From Clostridia bacterium (lineage in GTDB: Bacteria; Bacillota; Clostridia; Oscillospirales; CAG-272), in the NCBI GenBank assembly GCA_017483125.1, contig JAFULU010000354.1:1-35990 (forward strand): a stretch of DNA of 35,990 bases, in the 5' to 3' direction. Every line of letters begins with the position of its first letter. Position 1 is the first letter of the stretch. The notes under the pieces are model-generated. The model was given only the letters and a program-made list of their open reading frames with translations, was not told the origin of the DNA and did not search any database. Below are positions 18,302-28,093 of the stretch, piece by piece. The position numbers were made by a program, and so were the translations under genes.

Positions 18302-21175
18302 TTAGTTTTTAAAGTGTTTGAGTTCTTTTCTCAAGTCTTCCACCTCTTTCTCGAGGCGGGCTATCTTTTCCTCATGGGATTCCACAATGGGAAGCATGTA
18401 CTTGGTAGCTGCGAGCCCGTAGGCAAATGCGGTGTTGTATTCAAGCGTGAGGTTGCCCCCTATCTCGCTTACGGTGTCCGGGAGAACGGGTTGGACCTCC
18501 TGGGCCACCATTCCCGCTCCTCTCCTTCCGTCCTTCTTCCATGTCCACTCGCTCGGCTTGAGGGCTGAGAGGACCTCCTTCGCCCTATCGTAGGAAATCG
18601 CAGATATACCTTCCTTCAGTCTTGCATCGGACGATGAAGCCACTCCATATGCAGAGACGTAGCCGTCCGAGAAGATCCCAGTCGTGGAATGGATGATGCC
18701 CGTCACGTCGAGGGTGTAGGAGGGAGAGGTGTTGAGGATGCCGACTCGCTTTTCCTGACTTGTATTGTTGAGGAGAGCAAGAATAGTATTCGCGGCGCCG
18801 TATCCACCAGTAGAGAAATACAGGGTAGAGTTCGCGCTTGACGTCGAGACCGGGAAGTTGATATAGTTCGCGCCGACTCTCGAGAAATTTATGTGGTTCT
18901 CGGCTGCCGTGCTGGTTATCAGCAGAGTCTTCACCCTTGACGCTCCGGTAGCGCAGAAAGTGCCGCTGACGTGAAGCTTGTAGGAAGGCGAAGTCGTACC
19001 GATACCCACGTTGCCCGATGCGTTTATCCTCATCGCTTCAGTCGGGGCTGTGCCATAGCGGAAAATGAGGATGTTGCCGCTCAAGTAGGTAGAGCCACCA
19101 GCTTGTGCCGACCCGTATCCGAGGATGAGCGAACCGCCGGAAGTCATGTACATGTTCTTGTAATACGTTCCGCTGCCGTTGGCGTTGTAGTAGCCATCCT
19201 CCCCGTCGGTGTAGAAGCCGTTCGCCTTCACGTTGCCGCCGACTTGCAGTTTGTATGTCGCGGCATTGGCAAGACCTACTCCGACCGTTGCGGAAGTTCC
19301 CGAGCCGTCTATTCTTATCGCGCTGTCGTTGTAGGATGAACCGGCGATGTACGTACAGACATAAGCACTGGCGGAGTATGCTCCGATGAGTCGCACCTGC
19401 TCAACGATGTTCATGTCCGCATCAACTCTCCTGAAGGAGACATGGTTGTTGAATCCGGTCGTGTTGGTGGAGAGTTTATCGAAGTATATCGCTGCCCCAC
19501 TTAGTCTCGTATTGATATACGAATAGTCGGCTGAGTGGATCTGAAGTCTCGAAGTCGGTGAGGTTGTCCCGATTCCGATATTCCCGGTGGTGGTGATATT
19601 GCCCGTGCTCGAGATGTCGCCGCTGGTGACGGTAGTGAATGTCACATCCATGTTTTCGAAAGCATTGTGCTTGGAGGTGACTGTCACTTTGCTCGTTATC
19701 CCCTCGGTAGGCATCGCCGCATTCGCCTGGGCCGCGATCACGTTGTACCGTCCCTTGTTGTATACGCTGACCCATATTGTTGAGCTGCTGTTCGGCTGTT
19801 CGAACCAGATGCAGAACTTGTTGTCGCTGTTGAGGAACAGATATATCGTACCGAGGTCCATCCCGAGATGATAAGCCCTTGACGAATTTGCGTTGATTCC
19901 GCTCGTGGTTACGTAGCTCTGGATGTAGGTCAGAACAGGATAATAGCTAGCGCTATTGTGACTTCTGCCCTCAATCTTTATCAGCGGGTATTGCGTGGTC
20001 GTGTTCCCGAAATCGGTAGTGACAAGAATTCCGTTGGAATAGTTGTGGTGATACCTCGGTGTCAGTGCGGTGTCGATACCCTTGTGCCAAATCTCATGGT
20101 CTCCCCATTTGAGGGTATCGTCCATCCCGATGCGGAGGTTGAGTCCGTTGTATCCATACTGGCCGAGATAGATATAACTTGGCTTATTGTCTGAGGCATC
20201 AGCGGTGTATGTGCCGTACATTCCTATTCTGAAATATACGTTATTATCAACGGCGAGCAAGACTGCATTCCTTGCGAATCCGCTGGTAGTCGTCCCGGAG
20301 TAGTTGCAGGTGAGGGCGGCTACATTGTCACTTCCGGTCCAGTCCTTCCTTATTCTGGCGGCGTTGTTGTTGCTCAACATTATCGCTCCCGTCACCGTAC
20401 CACCGGCAAGGGGAAGGTAGTCTGACAACGAGTTGTAAGCTGTATTTCCGTTCGCGGCCTGTGACGCGATAGTGGCGAGGTTGTAGGTCGTGGCCGCAGT
20501 TCCGGTCAGGATCATGTACCAGGCGGGGACGGATGATGCTGACGTCGTTCCCAGCGCACCTCCTCCAAAGACAACACGGGGAGCATTATATCCTACACCC
20601 ATGTAAGCACGGGTGTCAGCACCACCGAAGAAGATGGTGTTGCCGTAGTTCATGCCCGTTCCTCCGAAGGAGTTCTTGACACCGGAAGAGTGGCGGACAA
20701 TCTTGAGATTGAACTTGCCCTTATCAGCATCATCATAACCGAGGTTCGACCACGTTTCGGCTTCGGAAGAAACGGAACGGGTTATGCTCTGGTTCGTCGT
20801 GCCGTAAAGATAAGCGGTAGTGTCAACGCTTCCGTCGGCCTTGAGGAACTGGGATGACGTTCCACCCCTCTTGACGAAGGAGGCAGCCTTCAGCGCACCC
20901 GTGTTCGGGTTGAACGTAAGTCCGGTGTCGGCGTTGTCCAGATAGTACGTCATCTTCGATGGCTCTCCGTTGGCGGAGAATGGAATGGCCCTGTCCGAAC
21001 TGGCCCAGGAAGACGCCGTGGCCAGAACAATCGCCTTCGTGTTGGTCGCAAGGTTTATGTCTCCGGTCAAAGTCCCTCCAGACAGTCTCAGATATGTCGC
21101 CTCGTTGAACGCCTTTATGCGGGCCAGAGCTATTTCGTATTGCTCCTTGTCAAGAAACTTTGTTGCGTCAGCCAT
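18302..21175 (-). CDS. Tail fibre with S74 intramolecular chaperone
   Basis: A 957-residue tail fibre. It starts MADATKFLDKEQYEIALARI, an anchor also seen in the next fibre. The shaft has fibre repeats such as GIGTTSPTSRLQIHS, GIGTTSPSYKLHVSG and ILNTSPSYTLDVTG, plus LAGGTVTGAIML-type motifs. The last 110 residues, from SSDARLKE at about 848, are a peptidase S74 chaperone: the Ser-Asp pair is intact, followed by YDRAKEVLSALKPSEWTW, GMVAQEVQPVLPD and a C-terminal coiled coil (EEKIARLEKEVEDLRKEL). Such domains assist trimer folding and then cut themselves off. It probably binds the host surface. Confidence 0.9.
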   Translation of the reverse strand: MADATKFLDKEQYEIALARIKAFNEATYLRLSGGTLTGDINLATNTKAIVLATASSWASSDRAIPFSANGEPSKMTYYLDNADTGLTFNPNTGALKAASFVKRGGTSSQFLKADGSVDTTAYLYGTTNQSITRSVSSEAETWSNLGYDDADKGKFNLKIVRHSSGVKNSFGGTGMNYGNTIFFGGADTRAYMGVGYNAPRVVFGGGALGTTSASSVPAWYMILTGTAATTYNLATIASQAANGNTAYNSLSDYLPLAGGTVTGAIMLSNNNAARIRKDWTGSDNVAALTCNYSGTTTSGFARNAVLLAVDNNVYFRIGMYGTYTADASDNKPSYIYLGQYGYNGLNLRIGMDDTLKWGDHEIWHKGIDTALTPRYHHNYSNGILVTTDFGNTTTQYPLIKIEGRSHNSASYYPVLTYIQSYVTTSGINANSSRAYHLGMDLGTIYLFLNSDNKFCIWFEQPNSSSTIWVSVYNKGRYNVIAAQANAAMPTEGITSKVTVTSKHNAFENMDVTFTTVTSGDISSTGNITTTGNIGIGTTSPTSRLQIHSADYSYINTRLSGAAIYFDKLSTNTTGFNNHVSFRRVDADMNIVEQVRLIGAYSASAYVCTYIAGSSYNDSAIRIDGSGTSATVGVGLANAATYKLQVGGNVKANGFYTDGEDGYYNANGSGTYYKNMYMTSGGSLILGYGSAQAGGSTYLSGNILIFRYGTAPTEAMRINASGNVGIGTTSPSYKLHVSGTFCATGASRVKTLLITSTAAENHINFSRVGANYINFPVSTSSANSTLYFSTGGYGAANTILALLNNTSQEKRVGILNTSPSYTLDVTGIIHSTTGIFSDGYVSAYGVASSSDARLKEGISAISYDRAKEVLSALKPSEWTWKKDGRRGAGMVAQEVQPVLPDTVSEIGGNLTLEYNTAFAYGLAATKYMLPIVESHEEKIARLEKEVEDLRKELKHFKN

Positions 21176-21185
21176 AAATCATCGA

Positions 21186-22919
21186 TTATGCCGGGAAATA
21201 AGAGTCAAGCAGGGTAGTGTTCTCGGTCGCGGTGATGGCGACGAGGTCGTTCTTCAGCCAGTAGTCGGCGAGGTTCGTCTCACCGAAGCTGCCGAGACGC
21301 TCCCAGAAATTAGTGCTCCCAGAAGTGAAATACATATACTCATCGTAAGAGTCAATCAGTCCGTTCGAGCTGTAGACGAGGTAGATCGTGCCCTTCGTTC
21401 CGGTGGCCTTTGTTCCGGTGTATGTTGTCCCGTTGTATACGACCTTGACGCCTGCCGGAATATTCGCCACGGTAGGGGCTGATGTTCCGTTCCACGACAC
21501 TACGTAGTCTATCTGAGTGACGCCCGCAATCGCGTCTTCGATTGCGTCATTCATCGCAGCCGTCGTAGCATATGCCGACATGATATTCGCCACTGAATCC
21601 CATGTAGGAGCGGAGGTTGACCCGTTCGCCTTCAGGAGGTAGCCAGCCGTGCCGCCGGTGATGGGAGCGTAATAGGCCGAATTCGAGGTGTAATTGTGTG
21701 CGTTGTTTATTTTAGGCAACCCGTAATACACGTCCCTCTCGGTCACCAGCCCAGTTCCGGTTGATATCGCCGAAGCGGACGAGGAGTCGGTCTTGGATAC
21801 GAGACTCCAAGTGTTTGCGGCAGTCTTCTGGAGAACACCACTTGTCCCGGTTATCGCCTCTATCTTTTGCAGATCATCAGCCCCAGTAATATCAGAGAGG
21901 GCATAAGTGCTTGGAGCGTAGAGTTTCACCGAAGCACCGTCGATTGTCAACGTACCTATCTCTTTTCCAGAGGTCAGCGTCTGGGCGAAGGTGACGCTCG
22001 TCGAGCTGTTCTCAAGTGCGGTAATCCTCTGGTTCATGGCATAGCCGAGGTTCGAACCGAGGACCTGCGTCTCATCGTCGGCGCTGTAGTCGGCCCACGC
22101 ACGAAGGACACTGACGCCTGTTGTACCTCCTCCTGAGCCAGACCCCGCACCGAGGGCGCTCACCCACCCGTCGGCGTAGAGGTTACCCTGGAAGTGCCAT
22201 GCATTGTTGTCAGCATCCCAGACGACAAGGGATTTGTCCGTCGCAGTACCCGCAGTTGCGGTGTTGGTGAATCCGTTTATGCCGAGCAAGGTCACGTTCG
22301 CGGCAGATGTCGCCACCTCAGTTCTACCAACATAAAGCTGAGTCCATGACGGAACGGAGCTCGCCATCGAGAGGAATTTCTTCGTACTGGTGGTGTTCGC
22401 TGCAAGCTTCGCAAGAGTATTGACCCCACTTGCATAGAGGATGTCGCCCTTCGCATAAGAGCTAAGACCAGTACCTCCATGGTTGTAGGGAAGCACGCCG
22501 CTCGAAAAGTATCCATACGCAGTGTTGCCGTTGCTTGCGTTCGAAGAAATGGTAGCAAGATTATAGGTCGCATTGGCTGTCCCAGTAATCGTGAAACTAT
22601 ACTTCGTTTGATAGGTAGCGGACAAGTCGGGGATGTCAGCCGCCACCAGTGCGCCCTGTGTCGCTCCGGTGACATGGCCATACTTGTCGAAAACCAGCGT
22701 CTTAATGACCTGGTTTGACGCGTTCAGTGTCTTCGCTCCTGTCGTTCCGTTCGTTGGGTGAGTCCATGACCCCAATACCCTATCCGACGAAGACAGGTCG
22801 GCTTTGAAGGCGTTATCTGAGTTAGCACCCAACGTGCGTCCGGTCACCTGAGCCAAGCGCTGTAGCGTGACCTCATATTGGGTTTTTGAAAGGAATCTCG
22901 AATCATCTGTTGCTGCCAT
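21186..22919 (-). CDS. Tail fibre / receptor-binding protein
   Basis: A 577-residue fibre-like protein. Its N-terminus (FLSKTQYEVTLQRLAQVTGR) parallels that of the S74 fibre. It has ATYNLATISSNASNGNTAYG, also closely matched in that protein, and the linker WVSALGAGSGSGGG found in the upstream 910-residue protein. The C-terminal part is beta-rich and ends without an S74 domain. Low-complexity Ser/Thr/Ala content and position between baseplate and terminal fibre support a receptor-binding role. The gap to the next gene is 10 bases. Confidence 0.8.
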   Translation of the reverse strand: MAATDDSRFLSKTQYEVTLQRLAQVTGRTLGANSDNAFKADLSSSDRVLGSWTHPTNGTTGAKTLNASNQVIKTLVFDKYGHVTGATQGALVAADIPDLSATYQTKYSFTITGTANATYNLATISSNASNGNTAYGYFSSGVLPYNHGGTGLSSYAKGDILYASGVNTLAKLAANTTSTKKFLSMASSVPSWTQLYVGRTEVATSAANVTLLGINGFTNTATAGTATDKSLVVWDADNNAWHFQGNLYADGWVSALGAGSGSGGGTTGVSVLRAWADYSADDETQVLGSNLGYAMNQRITALENSSTSVTFAQTLTSGKEIGTLTIDGASVKLYAPSTYALSDITGADDLQKIEAITGTSGVLQKTAANTWSLVSKTDSSSASAISTGTGLVTERDVYYGLPKINNAHNYTSNSAYYAPITGGTAGYLLKANGSTSAPTWDSVANIMSAYATTAAMNDAIEDAIAGVTQIDYVVSWNGTSAPTVANIPAGVKVVYNGTTYTGTKATGTKGTIYLVYSSNGLIDSYDEYMYFTSGSTNFWERLGSFGETNLADYWLKNDLVAITATENTTLLDSYFPA

Positions 22920-22933
22920 ATCCTAATCGTTTA

Positions 22934-25666
22934 CTATGGTATTGGGAAAAATGTATTCAATGCGCTTCTGAAATCAGTTTCGGAAATAAGCCCCACCGCC
23001 TTGTCGCTGTATTCGATTGCGGAGGACTTCAAAAGAGTCTTCGTCACCCCATTCACGGTCAGACCGGCTTCGTTTCCCGATGCCGGTTCTGGAGAAACCC
23101 ATGATACGGAAGCCTTCTCCGCCAGAATCTCCGACAGTCCCTGGATCTCGGTGTAGGAATATGTCGGTTTCTGTGAGGCGAGAGCCCAGGAGGAAATATT
23201 CATGAACTGGGCAGTCAATGTCGCACTCGTCCCGTTTTTGGTCAGTGTCAGCCCGCTGACGACATTGCCCGTCCCCTCGGTGGCGACGCTCAGGTTGATG
23301 TGCCCCCAGTCTATCTTTTCATCGGCGAAGTCGTCGGAGTTCGTTCTGAGGGACTCCCACACGTCCGATAGGTCCGCTCCGCCACCACCGCCACTGCCCG
23401 AACCTGCACCGAGAGCGGATATCCAGGAGTTGGAGTAGAAGGGGCGGTCGTGCTTGGTACGTATAGCGCCTGTAGAGGGATCTATCTCGAACAGATCCTC
23501 CAGGGATGTTATCCTTGTGTCGAAGCTCGTCAGACTTCCTTCCACAGTGGTGAGACGGGTGTCAAGGGCGGCCAGTTCCGAAGCTTTCGCATAGTCGGAA
23601 AGCTTCCTATTGGAGCCGTCGGCTATGTGGTCGAGGGTGGTGGGTATCTTGATCGACACCGCCAGTCTGGTGTCGTAGGATGCGTTGCCGCCGAATGATC
23701 CTGCGGAGAATCCCAGCACCTTGAGGTCTGCGATGTTGAGCTTCAGGGCGAGGTCGCTTAGGGTGGCGTAGCCGGAAAGGGTCTGCGCCATCGATGTGTT
23801 TGAGGAAGATCCTCCGCCGTTCCCGTTCGAGCCGGTGTTGTACTGGGCGGTCTCCATGCTCTCCACCTGAAGGCTCACAGCCGGAAGGGAGACCATTGAC
23901 ATGTTGAGCTCATCGTCCTGGAGATCCCAGCGGAATGTCTCGATGATGTAGTCGATGCCTCCAGATTCGGTGAAGAGAGGAATCTCCGAATTCTTCGGGA
24001 CGTTGAGCACTCCGTCCTTCCTCAGTCTCGGCAGAGCCCAGCCCATGGCATGGTCCTGCGCCATCACCCTGAGATAGGAGTCGGCTTCCAGGAGACCGGT
24101 GGACCACATGGTCACGGCAGATCCCGACACTGTGGCGAATCCCTGGAAGAAGGGAGTGACGCCGGAATAGTCACCGGTGTCGGACAGCCCGAGCTCGACA
24201 TCGTCCGCAGATCCGCGGGCACCGTTGTCGAGATATATGGTGACCTGTTCGCCGTCAGCTATGTCCACCGCATGCAGCGAGCAGTGGGAAATGAGTATGG
24301 GAGTGTCGCTCTCCGGATTGTATATGTAGACCTCGAGGGAGTTCCAGTTCACGAAGGTCTGGCGTGCTCCCGTTGAGAAGGGGATCACGAGCTCGTAGTC
24401 CCCGAGGTCCTTCTCGTCGTTGGAGGAAGGGGCCGGTACGGTGAACTCGTTCCACACCTCGTCCGTCTGCCAGAACGGGGAGTCGAAGCGCCTGTGCCCC
24501 GTCCCCTGGGCGGGTGTGTCGTAGTTGCCGAAGTACATCGTGTATGCGTTTCCCTGACGGTCTTCGCACGTCGCCTTGACGCGGATCTTCAGCGTGTACT
24601 CGGAGCTCATCCGGTCTCCCTGCCTGTACCATATGGTGGACCTCGCCTTCAGCTTCAGGGCGATGTAGTAGTCCGGATCTGACAGGGCGATGGACTGGGA
24701 CAGGGTGCCGTCCTCGGGAAGGGAATACCATCCTCCCTCCTCGAAGTTGACGCCCGACCCCTTGATCCATGCGGAGTCGGTGTCCATGTCGGGATTCTCC
24801 AGTGCGGAAGGGACGACATGGTAAGGAGCCCTTATTACTCCGTGGGACCTCGCCGGATCTATGGATGATGAGAGGTTTCCCACGGGCCAGATGTCGCCAT
24901 GCTGCATCGAGGTCACCGCGCTGATGGGAGCGGAGGTGGTGGCACCGGATGACTCGTTGCGGAGCCGGACCAGCCTCTGACCTGTACGGGACGTCCCCTC
25001 CAGCGAGGAGATGTCGGTCTGACGGAAGATGATCCATGCGTCACCCTGGCGTGTGATGTCGGCATTGAGGGCGGAGAGTATCGCCTGGAGGACATCGTAG
25101 TCGTTCTCCCCGTCAAGGTAGGAGTAGTCCACGGTAACGGTGGAGAAGAGTGCGGAAGCGGCGACGCTATCAGCCGCAAGGGCGGAGGCAGTACGTATCG
25201 GAAGGCTCAGTCCGGTCTTTGCGAGGATGTGTTCGAGATGCGCGAGGATTGTCCTGGACTCACCCACGAAGGCGGTACTCTTGAGCTCACCGAGGCAGTC
25301 GGTGGCGGTGATCCTGACGTCATAGGGAGGAGCGATGTCCGGTTCCGAGTACAGCTCGGTGGAGACATATCCCGTCCATACCGTCACCCTGTCGAGGCTC
25401 GGGGCGTTGGATCTGTCGAGCGTCACCAGGAACTCCTTCGGGTTGCTGGTGTAGAGGGCGGCGAATTCGGTGTCAACCCTGCACTCCGCGGGTATCTCCA
25501 GGGAAGTGCCCCAGACATGCCCGGAGCGGTCACGCCTCAGTACCGGAGATCCACCGAGGTGACGCAACAGCGGCTCGCCCTCATATCCGTCCTGCGATAC
25601 GGTGATGCGGTAGTCGGTGCCGTTGGCGCTGCCGAACTGGAATATGTATCTCGATGCGTAAGCCAT
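22934..25666 (-). CDS. Large tail-tip/baseplate protein
   Basis: A 910-residue protein directly after the tape measure, the place of distal-tail and tail-associated (Dit/Tal) hub proteins. The N-terminal 200 residues (YIFQFGSANGTDYRITVSQD, then VWTGYVSTELYSEPDIAPPY) resemble baseplate hub domains of Bacteroidales siphophages. A central carbohydrate-binding-like beta region follows (about 290-500). The C-terminal region contains a short coiled coil (LDTRLTTVEGSLTSFDTRIT) and the flexible linker ISALGAGSGSGGGGG before a knob-like end. It probably connects tube and fibres. Confidence 0.8.
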   Translation of the reverse strand: MAYASRYIFQFGSANGTDYRITVSQDGYEGEPLLRHLGGSPVLRRDRSGHVWGTSLEIPAECRVDTEFAALYTSNPKEFLVTLDRSNAPSLDRVTVWTGYVSTELYSEPDIAPPYDVRITATDCLGELKSTAFVGESRTILAHLEHILAKTGLSLPIRTASALAADSVAASALFSTVTVDYSYLDGENDYDVLQAILSALNADITRQGDAWIIFRQTDISSLEGTSRTGQRLVRLRNESSGATTSAPISAVTSMQHGDIWPVGNLSSSIDPARSHGVIRAPYHVVPSALENPDMDTDSAWIKGSGVNFEEGGWYSLPEDGTLSQSIALSDPDYYIALKLKARSTIWYRQGDRMSSEYTLKIRVKATCEDRQGNAYTMYFGNYDTPAQGTGHRRFDSPFWQTDEVWNEFTVPAPSSNDEKDLGDYELVIPFSTGARQTFVNWNSLEVYIYNPESDTPILISHCSLHAVDIADGEQVTIYLDNGARGSADDVELGLSDTGDYSGVTPFFQGFATVSGSAVTMWSTGLLEADSYLRVMAQDHAMGWALPRLRKDGVLNVPKNSEIPLFTESGGIDYIIETFRWDLQDDELNMSMVSLPAVSLQVESMETAQYNTGSNGNGGGSSSNTSMAQTLSGYATLSDLALKLNIADLKVLGFSAGSFGGNASYDTRLAVSIKIPTTLDHIADGSNRKLSDYAKASELAALDTRLTTVEGSLTSFDTRITSLEDLFEIDPSTGAIRTKHDRPFYSNSWISALGAGSGSGGGGGADLSDVWESLRTNSDDFADEKIDWGHINLSVATEGTGNVVSGLTLTKNGTSATLTAQFMNISSWALASQKPTYSYTEIQGLSEILAEKASVSWVSPEPASGNEAGLTVNGVTKTLLKSSAIEYSDKAVGLISETDFRSALNTFFPIP

Positions 25667-25671
25667 AGGCC

Positions 25672-27732
25672 TTATGTTGTCGCCAAACGGCGTCGGTTTT
25701 CGTTGTTGAGTACGGTCACGAGCTCAGATCCCGATGCCTTCAGGGTGCCGGTGACCTTGACGTTGAGTTCCCTCTCGTTGTAGCCCGCCACGGCGGAGGA
25801 CGAAGAGGAAGAGTAGCTTCCCGACGCCACGCTCGTGGGAGCGCTGGCGTAGTTGCCGGAAGCCACATTCTTGAGCCCCGCCTTGACTGCGGCGCCCAAT
25901 GCCACGAGAGCGGCACCTGCCGCAATCGCCACATATCCGTTGAGTGATTCCAGTGCGGCCTTGATTCCGATGGTGGCGAGACCCGTGGAGATGGCCATCT
26001 TTCCGACAGCCTGGGCCATGTCGGCGAAGGAGGACATAGCGGCAGTGGCGAAGTTGCCCCATGCCTCCCCTCCGGTGATGAGGTCGCCTATCAGCCCTCC
26101 GATGTCTTCGGACAGGCTGGTGGCGAGGCCCTCCACCATGGACTGAACCTGCTCGGAGATGTCGTGGAGTTTGGATTGGTCCAGCTCCATCCCGACACGT
26201 ATCGTGGCGAAGCCGAGATTCGAGTCGAAGAGGTACTGGAAGTTGTCGTCGATCTCCGGCCTTACCTTTATCCCGACCGGTTCAAGCTGTTCGATTTTCG
26301 GGAGAGGGAGGGGAGGTATGTCCCCCCACGCGCCGGTTACGTCCGAAATGAACTTGTCGAGGTCGGAGGTCAGCGCCACATTGACGGAAGGGTCGGAAGA
26401 AGTGAGTTCGGAGATCATCTCCGTGATCCGGCGGAACCCGTCGGCGTCGGGACGGAAGGAGACGTCCACCGACTTGCCGGAGATACCGTCCAGCTCCTCC
26501 TTTAACAGCCTGATGTTCCCGGTGTCGGCTTCGATCGAGATCTCGATCCCGGTGTTGAGACCGGAGACCATCTCCCCGAGTTCCCGCACATGCCTCACCG
26601 CCGCGGTGTCCGATACCGACAGGCTCCAGTCGTTGAGCGACCGGCGGGACTCCTCCAGGGCCTTGATGGTCTCGAGCTGCTTGAGGTATTCGGTGTTCTG
26701 CTTGCCGGTCTCGGTGGTGAGTGAGCGGGAGTAGCGGTTGAGAGCCCGCAGCTCCTCTTCCTGTGTACGGAGCACGGTGTTCACCTGGATCTGAAGGGAG
26801 GCATCCTCCTTGACGTCTTCGAGGGATGATGCGGAGAGCCCGTGCAGCTCCTGAGTGAGGGCCGCCTTCTCCCTGAGGATGGGCAGCTGGAGCTCGCTCT
26901 TGCGGCGGATCATTTCCTCCGCCTCGGCCTGCGCCTTCGTCCTTTCCTCCAGAGTGAGGGTGGTGTCGGTCAGAATCCTCTTCCGCTCCGCTATCTCCGC
27001 GGTCAGTTCGGAGATCTCCACGGAGTTGGCAACCTCCTGCTTTGTGAGCTCCGCCAGCCTGTCGCCTATCTGGGCGGCCCTGTCGGCGGCCTTGACCGCT
27101 TCGTCCCTCGCGTTGTTGACGGACGAAATGTCCTTGCCTGTGGAGAAAAGGTCACGGATCACTCCCACTGCGGGAAGCGCCGCGTCCACCCAGTCGGTCT
27201 CCGCGAAGGTTTTGACGGCCACCTGCTTGGTGCCGGACCAGAACCTTGTCCAGCCACGCTCCAGGTCGTTGAGCTGCTTGGCGGTGTCGATGCCGAACTC
27301 CCTGTTCGCATCATGGAGCGCCTGCTTGTACGTGGAGATCCATGCCTGCTGGGCCATCTTCATGTTGAGTCCGTCGATGGTGTTGGAGAAATTCTCCGCC
27401 TCCGCCTTCAGTCCCTGGAAGCCCGCTATCAGGGCACCGACCCCCACTCCGGCAATACCCACCGAAAGGGCGTCTATTCCCTTGAGCATGGAGCCGAGAC
27501 CCTTGACGGCCTCGTTCGATGACTTCGCCATCTGGGCGCCCATGCCCTGGATGGCTGAAGAGACCTCCTTTATCTTGCCGACGTTGACGCCCATCGCCTC
27601 GCCTATGGCACCCAGGGCGCCTTCCGCCGTCTTGCTGAAATTCTTGACGTCGGTCTTGGCCTTGGCGAGCTCCGACCTCATCGGGGAGGCGTCAGCCGAT
27701 ATTACTGTCTTGAGATTTGCCTGTCGTGCCAT
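25672..27732 (-). CDS. Tape measure protein
   Basis: A 686-residue tail length protein. It begins MARQANLKTVISADASPMRS, has coiled-coil stretches (about 185-330, for example VEISELTAEIAERKRILTD), hydrophobic segments (GIAGVGVGALIAGFQG near 90-110 and GYVAIAAGAALVALGAAVKAG near the C-terminus) and a final TTGERELN-like basic end. I start at 27732, where the product begins MARQ, rather than 27783. It follows the G/GT chaperone genes, overlapping GT by 41 bases. At about 0.15 nm per residue its length would suggest a tail near 100 nm. Confidence 0.9.
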   Translation of the reverse strand: MARQANLKTVISADASPMRSELAKAKTDVKNFSKTAEGALGAIGEAMGVNVGKIKEVSSAIQGMGAQMAKSSNEAVKGLGSMLKGIDALSVGIAGVGVGALIAGFQGLKAEAENFSNTIDGLNMKMAQQAWISTYKQALHDANREFGIDTAKQLNDLERGWTRFWSGTKQVAVKTFAETDWVDAALPAVGVIRDLFSTGKDISSVNNARDEAVKAADRAAQIGDRLAELTKQEVANSVEISELTAEIAERKRILTDTTLTLEERTKAQAEAEEMIRRKSELQLPILREKAALTQELHGLSASSLEDVKEDASLQIQVNTVLRTQEEELRALNRYSRSLTTETGKQNTEYLKQLETIKALEESRRSLNDWSLSVSDTAAVRHVRELGEMVSGLNTGIEISIEADTGNIRLLKEELDGISGKSVDVSFRPDADGFRRITEMISELTSSDPSVNVALTSDLDKFISDVTGAWGDIPPLPLPKIEQLEPVGIKVRPEIDDNFQYLFDSNLGFATIRVGMELDQSKLHDISEQVQSMVEGLATSLSEDIGGLIGDLITGGEAWGNFATAAMSSFADMAQAVGKMAISTGLATIGIKAALESLNGYVAIAAGAALVALGAAVKAGLKNVASGNYASAPTSVASGSYSSSSSSAVAGYNERELNVKVTGTLKASGSELVTVLNNENRRRLATT

Positions 27733-28093
27733 CGTTGTCGAATTTTGCGAGGAGCGCTTCCGCTGACGCCAGCCTCTCCTCATCGGTCATCCTGTCCAGC
27801 GCCGCCACCGCCTCAGCCAATGAGGGACGGTCATCGTCCCACGGCATCCGCCAGAACTTATCGAGGTCCGTCATCCTCGACCTCTTCCCCACCTGTGTAT
27901 TGAAAAGGCGGATTGTCGCACCCCGGATCAGCTCTCCCAGATGACGGCGATCCGCCTCTTTTTCCTGTCTATAGGCCCACAGGGCCTCGTAGAATATTCC
28001 GACACGGGTCTCACCGAACTCACGGGCGGTCATGTGCAGGAGCCCTATGCCCCAGCCCCGGACCATCCCGAAGGTCAGCGGATCTCCCGCTAC
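27692..28093 (-). CDS. Tail assembly chaperone T part (made as GT by frameshift)
   Basis: This frame has no good start of its own before 28066 and continues from the G gene after a -1 shift at the A AAA AAG site (28093-28102). The fused protein would read SKKKVAGDPLTFGMVRGW across the junction and total about 239 residues. The T part is helical (MTAREFGETRVGIFYEALWA, then MTDEERLASAEALLAKFDND). G and GT chaperones coat the tape measure and load tail tube subunits, as in lambda G/GT and HK97 gp13/14. The end overlaps the tape measure start by 41 bases. Confidence 0.88.
   Translation of the reverse strand, partial: VAGDPLTFGMVRGWGIGLLHMTAREFGETRVGIFYEALWAYRQEKEADRRHLGELIRGATIRLFNTQVGKRSRMTDLDKFWRMPWDDDRPSLAEAVAALDRMTDEERLASAEALLAKFDNDGTTGKSQDSNIG

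Noticed and set aside
26842..27766. Two long plus-strand frames opposite the tape measure
   Set aside because: Both are shadows; the tape measure frame has coiled coils and correct context.
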